Positions 17,965 to 26,637 of a stretch of 64,000 nt of DNA are shown piece after piece. The first letter of the stretch is position 1. The number at the start of each line of letters is the position of its first letter. Source of the DNA: Devosia indica (GTDB lineage: Bacteria > Pseudomonadota > Alphaproteobacteria > Rhizobiales > Devosiaceae); contig NZ_PYVZ01000006.1 in assembly GCF_003056405.1 (NCBI RefSeq), positions 62,001-126,000 of the forward strand. Reading direction: 5' to 3'. The notes below the pieces were generated by a model that saw only the letters and a program-made list of their open reading frames with translations, was not told the origin of the DNA and searched no databases. The translations under genes and the position numbers were made by a program.

Positions 17965-19344
17965 ATGCAGGTAACAGAAACCCTCAACGAAGGCCTGAAG
18001 CGCAAGCTGAGCGTCACAATCCCGGCCGCGGATCTCAATTCGCGCCTGGACGTCAAGCTCGAAGAGCTCAAGGGCCAGGCCAATATCAAGGGCTTCCGTC
18101 CCGGCAAGGTGCCCACCTCGCACCTGAAGAAGGTGTATGGCCGCTCCGCCATGTCGGAAGTGATGACCGACGCGATCAATGCGACGGTTTCCGACACACT
18201 GGACAAGCGCGAAGAACGTGCTGCTGCACAGCCCAAGGTTGACCTGCCGGACGATCAGAGCGTCATCAATGACGTGCTCGACGGCAAGGCCGATCTCGCA
18301 TTCGAAGTCGAATATGAAGTGCTGCCGCCCGTCACGCTGATGGACATCAAGGGCGTCAAGCTCAACAAGCCGGTGGTTGACGTTTCCGAAGAGGAAGTCG
18401 ATGCCGAAGTGAAGCGCGTGTTCGCGCAGAACCGCGGCTATACCGACAAGGGCGAAGACGCCGTTGTGGCCGATGGCGACCGACTGGGCCTGAGCTTTGT
18501 TGGCAAGATCGACGGCAAGGAATTCGAGGGCGGCTCGTCCGACCATGCGCACCTTACTATCGGATCGGGCGAGTTCATCCCCGGCTTCGAAGAGCAGCTT
18601 GTCGGCATGAAGAAGGGCCAGACCGGCGAAGTGAACGTAACCTTCCCGGCGGACTACCAGAACGAAGACCTGGCCGGCAAGAAGGCGACCTTCGAGGTCA
18701 CCATCCTGCATGTCGATGGCCCCAATGAAGGCGAACTGGACGACGAGTTCGCCAAGCGCCTGGGCCTGGAAGACGTGGCAGCGCTGCGCAAGGCCGTGCG
18801 TGACCAGATGGAAAACGCGCTGGCATCGATGGGCCGCCAGCACATGAAGCGCCAGGTGCTGGATGCGCTGGACGATGGTCACAAGTTCGAGGTTCCGGCC
18901 CAGCTGGTCGACGCCGAGTTCAACACCATCTGGCAGCGCGTCGTGCACGAGATCGAGCATCACGGCCGGTCCTTCGAAGACGAAGGCACCACCGAGGAAG
19001 CTGCCAAGGAACAGTATCGCCGGATCGCCGAGCGTCGCGTGCGCCTGGGCCTGGTCGTTGCCGAAATCGGCAACACCAATGAAGTCCAGGTGACGGACGA
19101 AGAGCACCAGCAGGCTCTGATCGCCGAAGTGCGCCGCTTCCCGGGCCAGGAACAGCAGGTCTACGATTACTACCGCAAGAACCCCCAGGCCCTTGCCAGC
19201 CTGCGCGCCCCGATCTTCGAAAACAAGGTCGTCGACCACATCATCTCGTTGGGCGAAGTCACCGACAAGACGATGACCCGCGACGAACTCGCCAAGCTGA
19301 TCCAGGCTGACGAGGACGAGGTTCCGGAAGAGCACCACCACTAA
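17965..19344 (+). CDS. tig: Trigger factor, ribosome-associated chaperone
   Basis: This 459-residue protein binds L23 at the exit tunnel and shields nascent chains. The ribosome-binding loop GFRPGKVPTSHLKKVYG (family GFRxGKxP) is near residue 45. The FKBP-type prolyl isomerase domain is about 150-250, with GDRLGLSFVGKIDG and FIPGFEEQLVGMKKGQ. The rest is the helical substrate-binding C-domain. The C-terminus ends in acidic residues and EEHHH. Its own terminator follows. The usual downstream clpP-clpX-lon genes are absent here. Confidence 0.98.
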   Translation: MQVTETLNEGLKRKLSVTIPAADLNSRLDVKLEELKGQANIKGFRPGKVPTSHLKKVYGRSAMSEVMTDAINATVSDTLDKREERAAAQPKVDLPDDQSVINDVLDGKADLAFEVEYEVLPPVTLMDIKGVKLNKPVVDVSEEEVDAEVKRVFAQNRGYTDKGEDAVVADGDRLGLSFVGKIDGKEFEGGSSDHAHLTIGSGEFIPGFEEQLVGMKKGQTGEVNVTFPADYQNEDLAGKKATFEVTILHVDGPNEGELDDEFAKRLGLEDVAALRKAVRDQMENALASMGRQHMKRQVLDALDDGHKFEVPAQLVDAEFNTIWQRVVHEIEHHGRSFEDEGTTEEAAKEQYRRIAERRVRLGLVVAEIGNTNEVQVTDEEHQQALIAEVRRFPGQEQQVYDYYRKNPQALASLRAPIFENKVVDHIISLGEVTDKTMTRDELAKLIQADEDEVPEEHHH

Positions 19345-19366
19345 GGCAGTGCCATTCCAGACTTGA

Positions 19367-19399
19367 AAAGGCCGCCTCCGGGCGGCCTTTTTGTTTTTG
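19367..19399 (+). terminator. Rho-independent terminator of tig
   Basis: A 10-bp stem, AAAGGCCGCC (19367-19376) with GGCGGCCTTT (19381-19390) around TCCG, is followed by TTTTGTTTTT. It may also serve the converging ABC-F gene, for which the reverse strand offers a shorter T run. Confidence 0.92.
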
Positions 19400-19416
19400 C
19401 TCGCAACTAGTCCGCG

Positions 19417-20928
19417 CTAGCCTGCCATTTCGGCGAAAAACCCCTCGGGGCCATCGACCTCGACCAGTTTCCGGCGTTCGATGTGCAGGAAGCGCGTACC
19501 GATAGCCTTGAGAAAGGCGCGGTCGTGGGTCACCAGAATAGTGGTTGCCCCCTGCTCTCTTATGTCGGCCTCGAGTTGCTCCTGCCCCGGAATGTCGAGA
19601 TGGTTGGTCGGCTCATCGAGCAGGTAGAAATTGGGGCGCTCCAGGCGCAGGGCGAGGAGCGCAAGCCGCGCCCGCTGGCCCAGTGACATGGTGCGGATCG
19701 GTTTGGATTGCCTATCGGGCGGAAACCCGGCCCCGGCCAGCAAGGCAATGATGCGGCGATCGCCTTCATCAAAGCGATGCAACAAGTAATCGAGCGGTGA
19801 CGGGTCGAGCGGCAGCCAGCCCAGTGCCTGGTCCATATAGCCCGGCGAGAGTTGCGGGCTGATCCGTAACCCCTGTGGCGCGTTTCCTGCCAGGGCCTCG
19901 GTGACTACCCGCATGAACTGGGATTTTCCCGTGCCATTGCGCCCAAGCAGGACAATACGATCACCCTGAAAGATGTGGAGCTTCTCGACGGCAAAAAGCG
20001 GCTTGCCGTCCGGCGTGGCGATGGCGACGTTGTCGAACGCCATCATTACGCGTGCCTCGGCGCCGGAATTGCCAAGCTTGACGAGACCGATACGATCCTT
20101 GTGTGCCTCCTGTACCTGGGTCTCAATCTTTTCGGCGCGATCGCGCAGTTGCTTGGATTTGACGGTCAGCAGGTCGCTGCCGGAGTTGATGCCGATATTG
20201 GTCAGCTTGGCCGCCTGCTTGCGCAATTGTGCGGCCTGCTTGAGATCGCGGTCACGCTGGGCGGCGATGGCCGCATCAATCTGGTCAAGTTCGGCACGGG
20301 CTGCCGAATAGCTCAGGGGCAGATAGACCTGCTCGCTTGGCCTGAGGAACAGAGTGCGATTGGAGACTTTGTCGAGGAAGGCCCGGTCATGGCTGGCGAT
20401 GACCAGAGGAATGTTCCGGGCGGCGTAGGCCAGCCAGTCTTCAAGCATCAGAATGCGGCCGAGATCGAGATGATTGGTGGGCTCGTCCAGCAGCAAGGCA
20501 TCGGGCTGAGTCACCCAGGCGCGCGCAATCAGGGCCATGCGCTGCCAACCGCCACTGAGTTCCTGCAGCGGCCTGTCGCGCATTTCCTGTGGAATTGAGA
20601 GCTCTTCCATGACCACGTCAACGCGCCAGCTCTCGCTGGCCAGGATCTCGGTATCGAGCGCAGATGCCACGAACTCCATTGCGGTCTGGCGCAATGCGGT
20701 CTCCGGCACTTCCTGAGGCATGTAGCCGATGGTCAGGCCGCGCGAGCGCGTCACCTCGCCGTCGCTGAGTTCTACCTGGCCCGCCAGGGCGCGCAGCAGC
20801 GTGGTCTTGCCGCGGCCATTTGGCGCGACAAGACCGACACGGTCCTGCTCGCCAATTGTCAGGGTCAGGTTTGAAAAGAGAATTTCGCCTGCCCGATGGC
20901 CGGCATTGCGGAGATTGATAGTGCCCAT
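19417..20928 (-). CDS. ABC-F family ATPase
   Basis: This is a 503-residue protein with two ATP-binding cassettes and no transmembrane region, the ABC-F layout. The Walker A motifs are GLVAPNGRGKTTLLRA and LLGRNGTGKS. The signature motifs are LSGGWQRMALIARA and MSLGQRARLALLALRL, each followed by LLLDEPTNHLD or LLDEPTNHLD. The inter-cassette linker, about 205-275, is charged and helical, as in proteins that enter the ribosome E site. Members act as translation factors or ribosome-protection proteins; I cannot place it with a named subfamily such as EttA or Uup from sequence alone. Confidence 0.92.
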   Translation of the reverse strand: MGTINLRNAGHRAGEILFSNLTLTIGEQDRVGLVAPNGRGKTTLLRALAGQVELSDGEVTRSRGLTIGYMPQEVPETALRQTAMEFVASALDTEILASESWRVDVVMEELSIPQEMRDRPLQELSGGWQRMALIARAWVTQPDALLLDEPTNHLDLGRILMLEDWLAYAARNIPLVIASHDRAFLDKVSNRTLFLRPSEQVYLPLSYSAARAELDQIDAAIAAQRDRDLKQAAQLRKQAAKLTNIGINSGSDLLTVKSKQLRDRAEKIETQVQEAHKDRIGLVKLGNSGAEARVMMAFDNVAIATPDGKPLFAVEKLHIFQGDRIVLLGRNGTGKSQFMRVVTEALAGNAPQGLRISPQLSPGYMDQALGWLPLDPSPLDYLLHRFDEGDRRIIALLAGAGFPPDRQSKPIRTMSLGQRARLALLALRLERPNFYLLDEPTNHLDIPGQEQLEADIREQGATTILVTHDRAFLKAIGTRFLHIERRKLVEVDGPEGFFAEMAG

Positions 20929-21646
20929 GAAAGTCGCTCACTGGTGCGGCGCCAGCAAAGGGCGCCAAATGCCTTGAAATCAGCGTCCTGGGTGAAACCA
21001 GGCCGCCAAGAAGGGCAAACCAGAGAAATGAGAACGGGGAATTGGCGTCCGGACCTCGTCTGGTCAGCCCTGCAGCGTCTGCCACAGGGCACAAACGGGA
21101 CCACGCGTGCGATGCGTCTGAAACAGGATCATCTGCAGCCTCCCCGTTTGAATGAACAACACGACACACCTAACCGCGTTGCCGAGGCAACGCAAGTCAG
21201 GTCAGACCAGATAGAAAAGCAGGCTGACACCCAAAAGGGCGCCCAAGCGCGAAATACGGAAACTGGCCAGCCGGTACGCAATACTATCAAATCCGGCGAT
21301 CGGCCAATATCCGAGAGACGCTGAACCAACCTTGACCGATTGATACGCAATACCCGGTTGTTCGGTTCGCATACGGCAACTCCAGACAAAAACCGTATGT
21401 CCATAGGTCTATCAGCGCGCGCTTAAGAAAGTGCTTTCAAGAAGGAAACGAGGGGTAAACCTGCCGCCCTATCTTGGGACGAAACTGTTCCTTTCTTGCG
21501 CAGGGGCGCGTTCACATCCGTTCCGCTTGACGAGGCGTGATCACCTTGGCTGTGGGAATTGGCTGGACGGCCAGACCCTCGGAAATGCTTGCTATATGCT
21601 AGAAGTTGGACTTGCCTGATTCGGGCACGAACCTTACGGAAAGTGC
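20929..21646. other. Intergenic stretch between the ABC-F gene and parE
   Basis: These 718 bases hold no recognisable conserved gene. The longer open frames look like composition artefacts without ribosome-binding sites. One small candidate, listed separately at 21202-21372, has a plausible start and a hydrophobic C-terminus. The final 250 bases should carry the parE promoter, but no clear -35/-10 pair stood out. Confidence 0.4.
21202..21372 (-). CDS. Candidate small protein with a C-terminal hydrophobic segment
   Basis: This 56-codon frame begins at ATG 21372, with GGAG 7 bases upstream, and ends at TGA 21202. The C-terminal third, SRLGALLGVSLLFYLV, could be one membrane-spanning segment ending at the very C-terminus, after a basic stretch RLASFRISR. 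That pattern (positive residues then a helix) is typical of small tail-anchored membrane proteins. I recognise no family. Evidence is only the ribosome-binding site and the shape, so it may be spurious. Confidence 0.4.
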   Translation of the reverse strand: MRTEQPGIAYQSVKVGSASLGYWPIAGFDSIAYRLASFRISRLGALLGVSLLFYLV

Positions 21647-23665
21647 ATGTCGCCAGATCTCTTCGGAAGCGCCGCTCCCAATCCGGAACCGCCCAAGGAA
21701 ACGAAGCCAGCCAAGCCGGCTGCCCGTTCCGGTGCGGAGCCACCTGCGGAATATGGCGCCTCAGACATCGAAATCCTCGAAGGGCTCGAACCGGTCCGTC
21801 GACGCCCCGGCATGTACATCGGGGGCACCGATATCAATGCCTATCACCATCTGTTTGCCGAGGTGATCGACAACTCGATGGACGAGGCCATTGCCGGCCA
21901 CGCGACGCGGATCGAGGTGCATCTGGGTGCCGACGGATACATCACGGTTACCGATAATGGTCGTGGCATCCCCGTCGAGAAGCACCCGAAATTCCCTGCC
22001 CGTTCAACGCTGGAAATCGTCCATACGGTCCTGCATGCCGGTGGCAAGTTCGACAGCAAGGCCTACGAAACCTCCGGCGGCCTGCATGGTGTGGGCGTCT
22101 CGGTGGTCAATGCGCTGTCCGACGACATGGTGGTCGAGGTGGCGCGCGACCAGCAATTGTACCGGATCCAGTTTTCGCGCGGTCTGGTGGTCGAGGATGT
22201 GGTCAATGTCGGACGGGTGCAGAACCGGCGCGGCACGACCACGCGGTTCCACCCAGATCCGGAGATTTTCGGACCGACGGCGCATTTCTCGGCAGGCCGC
22301 ATTTTCCGCATGACCCGGGCCAAGGCCTATCTGTTTGGCGGGGTGGAACTGCGCTGGAGCTGCGACGAGGCGCTGGCCAGTGACGAAGTGCCGGCCAAGG
22401 CGGTGTTCCACTATCCCGATGGCCTGAAGGACTACATGACCGCGCGGATCGAGGGCGAGACGCGGATCACCGAGGATATATTTGCCGGACGCAGCGGCAG
22501 GCCGGGCAGCCATGGCTCGGTGGAATGGGCCATTGCCTGGACCATTGGCGATGGTGGTGTTCAGTCTTATTGCAACACCGTGCCGACCCCCGATGGCGGC
22601 ACGCATGAAGCAGGTCTGCGCATGGCGCTGCTGCGCGGCCTCAAGAACTACGCCGAACTGACCAAGAACAAGGGCGCGGCAAACCTGACGGCCGAGGATG
22701 TGCTGACCAGTTGCGCGGCGATGCTTTCAGTGTTCGTGCGCGAGCCGGAATTTGTCGGTCAGACCAAGGACAAGCTGGCTTCGGGCGAAGCGACGCGCAT
22801 CGTCGACAACGCTTTGCGCGACGCGTTCGACCATTGGCTGGCGGCCTCGCCGCAGCAGGCAGGCAAGCTGCTCGACTGGGCACTGGAGCGTGCCGAGGAG
22901 CGCCTGCGCCGGCGCAAGGAAAAGGAAATCGACCGGGCCAGCGCCACGCGAAAGCTGCGCCTGCCCGGCAAGCTCGCCGACTGTACGCAGAACGCAGCGC
23001 AGGGCGCGGAGCTGTTCATCGTCGAAGGCGATTCCGCCGGTGGCTCGGCCAAACAGGCTCGCAACCGGACCAATCAGGCCGTGCTGCCGCTGCGCGGCAA
23101 GATCCTGAACGTAGCTGGCGCCAGCCGGGACAAGCTGGCGGCCAACCAGTTGATCGCCGATCTGGTGCAGGCCCTGGGCTGTGGCACGCGAGATCGCTAT
23201 ACCGAGGATGATCTGCGCTATGACAAGATCATCATCATGACAGACGCGGATGTCGACGGGGCCCATATTGCGTCGCTGTTGATCACTTTCTTCTTCCAGG
23301 AAATGCCGCGCCTGATCGAAAACGGGCACCTCTATCTCGCCCTGCCCCCGCTGTACCGGATCAGCCAGGGCGGCAAGACGCTTTATGCACGCGATGATGC
23401 GCATCGGGCCGAATTGCTGGCCAGCGAGTTCAATGGCAAAGGCAAGATTGACACAACCCGCTTCAAGGGCCTGGGCGAAATGCCTTTCGCGCATTTGCGT
23501 GAAACGACAATGTCGCCCAAGTCACGGACCCTGCTGCAGGTGAAAATTCTCGATGATCGCGACGTGACGCGCAATACGGTTGACCGCCTGATGGGGACCA
23601 AGCCCGAGGCCCGTTTCGAGTTCATCCAGGAGAATGCGGCCTTTGTGACGGACCTGGACGTCTGA
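21647..23665 (+). CDS. parE: DNA topoisomerase IV subunit B
   Basis: ParE is the ATPase subunit of the topoisomerase that decatenates daughter chromosomes. The 672-residue length fits ParE, not the roughly 800 residues of GyrB. The first 45 residues are a Pro/Ala-rich extension. The GHKL ATPase motifs are EVIDNSMDEA, DNGRGIPV and GGLHGVGVSVVNALS. The Toprim domain has LFIVEGDSAGGSAKQARNR and DADVDGAHI, followed by RFKGLGEMPFAHLRETTM near the C-terminus. parC is not adjacent, as is common in alphaproteobacteria. Confidence 0.93.
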   Translation: MSPDLFGSAAPNPEPPKETKPAKPAARSGAEPPAEYGASDIEILEGLEPVRRRPGMYIGGTDINAYHHLFAEVIDNSMDEAIAGHATRIEVHLGADGYITVTDNGRGIPVEKHPKFPARSTLEIVHTVLHAGGKFDSKAYETSGGLHGVGVSVVNALSDDMVVEVARDQQLYRIQFSRGLVVEDVVNVGRVQNRRGTTTRFHPDPEIFGPTAHFSAGRIFRMTRAKAYLFGGVELRWSCDEALASDEVPAKAVFHYPDGLKDYMTARIEGETRITEDIFAGRSGRPGSHGSVEWAIAWTIGDGGVQSYCNTVPTPDGGTHEAGLRMALLRGLKNYAELTKNKGAANLTAEDVLTSCAAMLSVFVREPEFVGQTKDKLASGEATRIVDNALRDAFDHWLAASPQQAGKLLDWALERAEERLRRRKEKEIDRASATRKLRLPGKLADCTQNAAQGAELFIVEGDSAGGSAKQARNRTNQAVLPLRGKILNVAGASRDKLAANQLIADLVQALGCGTRDRYTEDDLRYDKIIIMTDADVDGAHIASLLITFFFQEMPRLIENGHLYLALPPLYRISQGGKTLYARDDAHRAELLASEFNGKGKIDTTRFKGLGEMPFAHLRETTMSPKSRTLLQVKILDDRDVTRNTVDRLMGTKPEARFEFIQENAAFVTDLDV

Positions 23666-23706
23666 GGCCGCCTTAACCGCGTTGCAGTGTGAATGGCCCA
23701 TGACCG

Positions 23707-23734
23707 TTGACAGTCAAGGGGTTTGCGCTATGGT
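23707..23734 (+). promoter_or_regulatory. Possible promoter of the DEAD-box helicase gene
   Basis: TTGACA (23707-23712) and TATGGT (23729-23734) are separated by 16 bases. This would leave a leader of nearly 190 bases before the helicase start, which is compatible with post-transcriptional control, as known for cold-induced helicase mRNAs. The leader contains no structure I can name. Confidence 0.4.
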
Positions 23735-23926
23735 CCGCGCCGCTGGGTAATTCCATTGGACCCATTTTTTTCGGGGCCAGATTGGTGTTCTATCAGCGCG
23801 ACATTGACCCCGGCGCGATGCACTTGCCGCTGCAATGTCACTACGCGGATGCGCAACAGTATTTCATAGCCCATTCGCTCTCATGCAAGGGACGCGCGCC
23901 CTAAGGGCAGAACTTGCGCAATTCCA

Positions 23927-25429
23927 ATGACCGGCGCACCGGCCCGAACCCTTCGGTCCGGACAGGCATCGGACAGACCGCTGAGTGGAACGACCGACTT
24001 GACCGACGACTTTTCTGGACTGGGCCTTTCGAGCAAGGTCACCGATGCGGTGGCCGCAGCTGGCTATGACAAGCCAACCGAAATTCAGGCACAGGCCATC
24101 CCACACCTTCTGGAAAAGAAGGACCTGATCGGCATCGCCCAGACCGGCACCGGCAAGACAGCATCTTTCGTGCTGCCCATGCTGACGCTGCTGGAAAAGG
24201 GACGGGCCCGCGCGCGCATGCCGCGGACGCTCATTCTTGAGCCTACGCGCGAGCTGGCCGCACAGGTGGCCGACAATTTCGAAAAATACGGCAAGAACCA
24301 CCGTCTCACCATGGCTCTGATCATTGGCGGGGTGTCCTTCGAGGATCAGAACAAGAAGCTCGATCGCGGCGTCGATGTACTGATTGCAACGCCGGGGCGC
24401 CTGCTCGACCAGTTCGAACGCGGCAAGATCCTGCTGACGGGCGTAGAAATCCTGGTGATCGACGAAGCCGACCGCATGCTCGACATGGGCTTTATCGACG
24501 ACATCGAAAAGATCGTGTCCCGCCTGCCGCCGCGCCGCCAGACGATGTTGTTCTCGGCCACGATGGACAACCAGATCGAGCGCCTGACCAAGAAGTTCCT
24601 CAAGGACCCGGTGCATGTGCAGGTTTCGCGCGCCGCATCGACCGCCGACACAATCGACCAGAAGCTGGTCAGGGTCCCGTCCAAGCCGGACGAAAAGCGC
24701 GCAGCCCTGAGAGCCCGAATTGACGCCTCGGTGGGTCTGACCAACGCTATTATCTTCTGCAACCGCAAGCGTGACGTGGCGACACTGGCCCGCTCGCTGC
24801 AGCGGCATGGCTATTCCGCCGGCGCGCTGCATGGCGACATGGACCAGAAGAGTCGGACGGAGACGCTGGACGCGTTCAAGACCAACAAGCTTACGCTGCT
24901 CGTCGCCAGCGACGTTGCCGCGCGGGGTCTCGATATTCCGGCTGTCAGCCATGTGTTCAATTTCGACGTGCCGGTACATGCCGAGGACTATGTGCACCGC
25001 ATTGGCCGCACGGGGCGCGCCGGAAGATCCGGCGTTGCCTACACCTTTGTGGGCCCGTCCGACAGCAAGCATCTGGATGCCATTCTCAAGCTGATCCAGA
25101 AGCCGATCGACTGGCTGGAAGGGGACAAGCCCAAGCCGGCGGCGGCGGCGGAGAGTGATGTGTCCACACCGGATGCAGACAAGCCCAGCCGCGGCCGGCG
25201 CGGGCGAGCCGCCGTCAAGCCAAGGACCGCGTCCCGGACGCGAGCCCAGGCTGAGGCCGAGGCCGCACTCGAAACGCCAGTGGAGACAAAGGACAACGCA
25301 GAACCTGCGCCCAAGAGCACCAGGAAGCGTGCACCCAAAAGGACAGAAACGCCGCCGGACGATTCGCCTTTCGGCGATGCGGGTCCGATCCCGGCATTTT
25401 TGTTGCGGCCAGCGCGAATCTCGCAATAA
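23927..25429 (+). CDS. DEAD-box ATP-dependent RNA helicase (RhlE-like)
   Basis: This protein has up to 500 residues and all the superfamily 2 motifs: PTEIQAQAIP (Q motif), AQTGTGKTASF (I), PTRELAAQ (Ia), VIDEADRML (II, DEAD), LFSATMD (III), and DVAARGLDIPAVSHVFNFD plus YVHRIGRTGRAGR (V/VI). The C-terminal 120 residues are a disordered Ala/Arg/Lys-rich tail likely to bind RNA. The start is uncertain: the ATG at 23927 lacks a clear ribosome-binding site, and TTG at 23999 would begin MTDDFSGLGL, closer to usual RhlE N-termini. The role is ribosome assembly or RNA turnover, by family. Confidence 0.93.
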   Translation: MTGAPARTLRSGQASDRPLSGTTDLTDDFSGLGLSSKVTDAVAAAGYDKPTEIQAQAIPHLLEKKDLIGIAQTGTGKTASFVLPMLTLLEKGRARARMPRTLILEPTRELAAQVADNFEKYGKNHRLTMALIIGGVSFEDQNKKLDRGVDVLIATPGRLLDQFERGKILLTGVEILVIDEADRMLDMGFIDDIEKIVSRLPPRRQTMLFSATMDNQIERLTKKFLKDPVHVQVSRAASTADTIDQKLVRVPSKPDEKRAALRARIDASVGLTNAIIFCNRKRDVATLARSLQRHGYSAGALHGDMDQKSRTETLDAFKTNKLTLLVASDVAARGLDIPAVSHVFNFDVPVHAEDYVHRIGRTGRAGRSGVAYTFVGPSDSKHLDAILKLIQKPIDWLEGDKPKPAAAAESDVSTPDADKPSRGRRGRAAVKPRTASRTRAQAEAEAALETPVETKDNAEPAPKSTRKRAPKRTETPPDDSPFGDAGPIPAFLLRPARISQ

Positions 25430-25569
25430 ACAGCGCAATAAAGGCCCCAACTGGCAGCAATGTTACCACATGGAGCTTGTTAGAACGGGGTGCGGGGCTG
25501 TATTTATTGGCCACGACTCAATTAACGTAGATCGATACGATCGGGGCGCAAATTTGCGCGGGGTGGGTA

Positions 25570-26637
25570 GTGTCGGACCAGGAATTTACGCGTACGCTGG
25601 GATATGCGAATGCCGCGTTTGACTTGCTCAAGCGCAGCGGAATCCCGCCTTATCCACAATTCTATGAGCTGCTCTACACTTACGCGACCGGTGTTAACCC
25701 ATCGCTGAACAATCGCATCAACGCGATTTTCCGTAGTGGAACAGTCCCCTCCTCCGAACTTGCGGAAACACTCTACAACGAGTTTCTCAAGTCCGACGTC
25801 AATGACCGCATGTCGAGCGTGTCCGAGCGGATGCATGCCCGGATCGAGGCTGTGCATGAGGCCATCGACAGCGCGATGACCACGGCAAACGCCTATTCCG
25901 GCTCGCTGCAGTCAGCTAGCGGTGATCTGGAGCGTGAGCTCGATGCCGAAGGCATGAAGGCATTGTCCCTGCGATTGCTGGCCGAGACGCGCCGGATGCA
26001 GGATACCAACCGGCAGCTTGAGAGCAAGCTGGAGGCGTCGCGCGAGGATATCGCCGCCCTGCAGCGCGACCTGGACGATGTGCGGCGCGAATCCATGCTC
26101 GATCCGCTGACCAAGATCGCCAATCGCAAGAGTTTCGATGAAGGCCTTGCCGATGCGATTGCGGTGGCGGCGGAAGGCGGCACGCCGCTTTGCCTGATGC
26201 TGCTGGATATCGACCACTTCAAGAACTTCAACGATACCTATGGACACCAGACCGGTGACCAGGTGTTGCGCCTGGTGGCGATGACGCTCAAGTCCAATAT
26301 CAAGGGCAAGGATCTGGCGGCCCGCTATGGTGGCGAGGAATTCGTCGCTGTCCTGCCCTCCACGGACCTCGATGGCGCCGTCATCGTGGCGGAAAATATC
26401 CGCAAGGCGATCCAGGCAAAGGAATTGCTCAAGCGCTCGACCAATGAGAAGCTGGGCCGGATTACGGCCTCCTTCGGTGTTGCCGCCTTCACGCCCCAGG
26501 ATAATGCCATGTCGCTTATCGAACGGGCCGATCGGTGCCTCTATGCGGCCAAACGGGCGGGCCGCAATAGAGTTGTCAGCGAGACCGAGCTGGTCGAGAT
26601 CGACGACGCTTCCGAAAGGGATGCGTCGGCCGCCTGA
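25570..26637 (+). CDS. Diguanylate cyclase (GGDEF domain)
   Basis: This 355-residue cytoplasmic protein begins at a GTG. Residues of about 1-170 are helical with a coiled-coil-like stretch (120-175) that should dimerise. The GGDEF domain (about 175-340) contains LDIDHFKNFNDTYGH and the active-site motif GGEEF at 254-258, so it should make cyclic di-GMP. The inhibitory I-site RxxD, expected five residues before GGEEF, reads KGKD, so canonical product inhibition is probably lost. No EAL domain. Its stop codon directly abuts the aroA stop from the other strand. Confidence 0.92.
   Translation: MSDQEFTRTLGYANAAFDLLKRSGIPPYPQFYELLYTYATGVNPSLNNRINAIFRSGTVPSSELAETLYNEFLKSDVNDRMSSVSERMHARIEAVHEAIDSAMTTANAYSGSLQSASGDLERELDAEGMKALSLRLLAETRRMQDTNRQLESKLEASREDIAALQRDLDDVRRESMLDPLTKIANRKSFDEGLADAIAVAAEGGTPLCLMLLDIDHFKNFNDTYGHQTGDQVLRLVAMTLKSNIKGKDLAARYGGEEFVAVLPSTDLDGAVIVAENIRKAIQAKELLKRSTNEKLGRITASFGVAAFTPQDNAMSLIERADRCLYAAKRAGRNRVVSETELVEIDDASERDASAA

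Noticed and set aside
17944..19341. 465-codon frame on the minus strand opposite trigger factor
   Set aside because: It is antisense to a firm tig gene, with low-complexity content and no ribosome-binding site.
20896..21324. Possible 142-codon gene in the ABC-F to parE gap
   Set aside because: The composition is Arg/Gln-rich without structure, its start lies within the 3'-shadow of the ABC-F gene, and no ribosome-binding site is present.
23864..25450. 528-codon minus-strand frame opposite the DEAD-box helicase
   Set aside because: The helicase carries all conserved motifs on the plus strand; the opposite frame has no recognisable domain.
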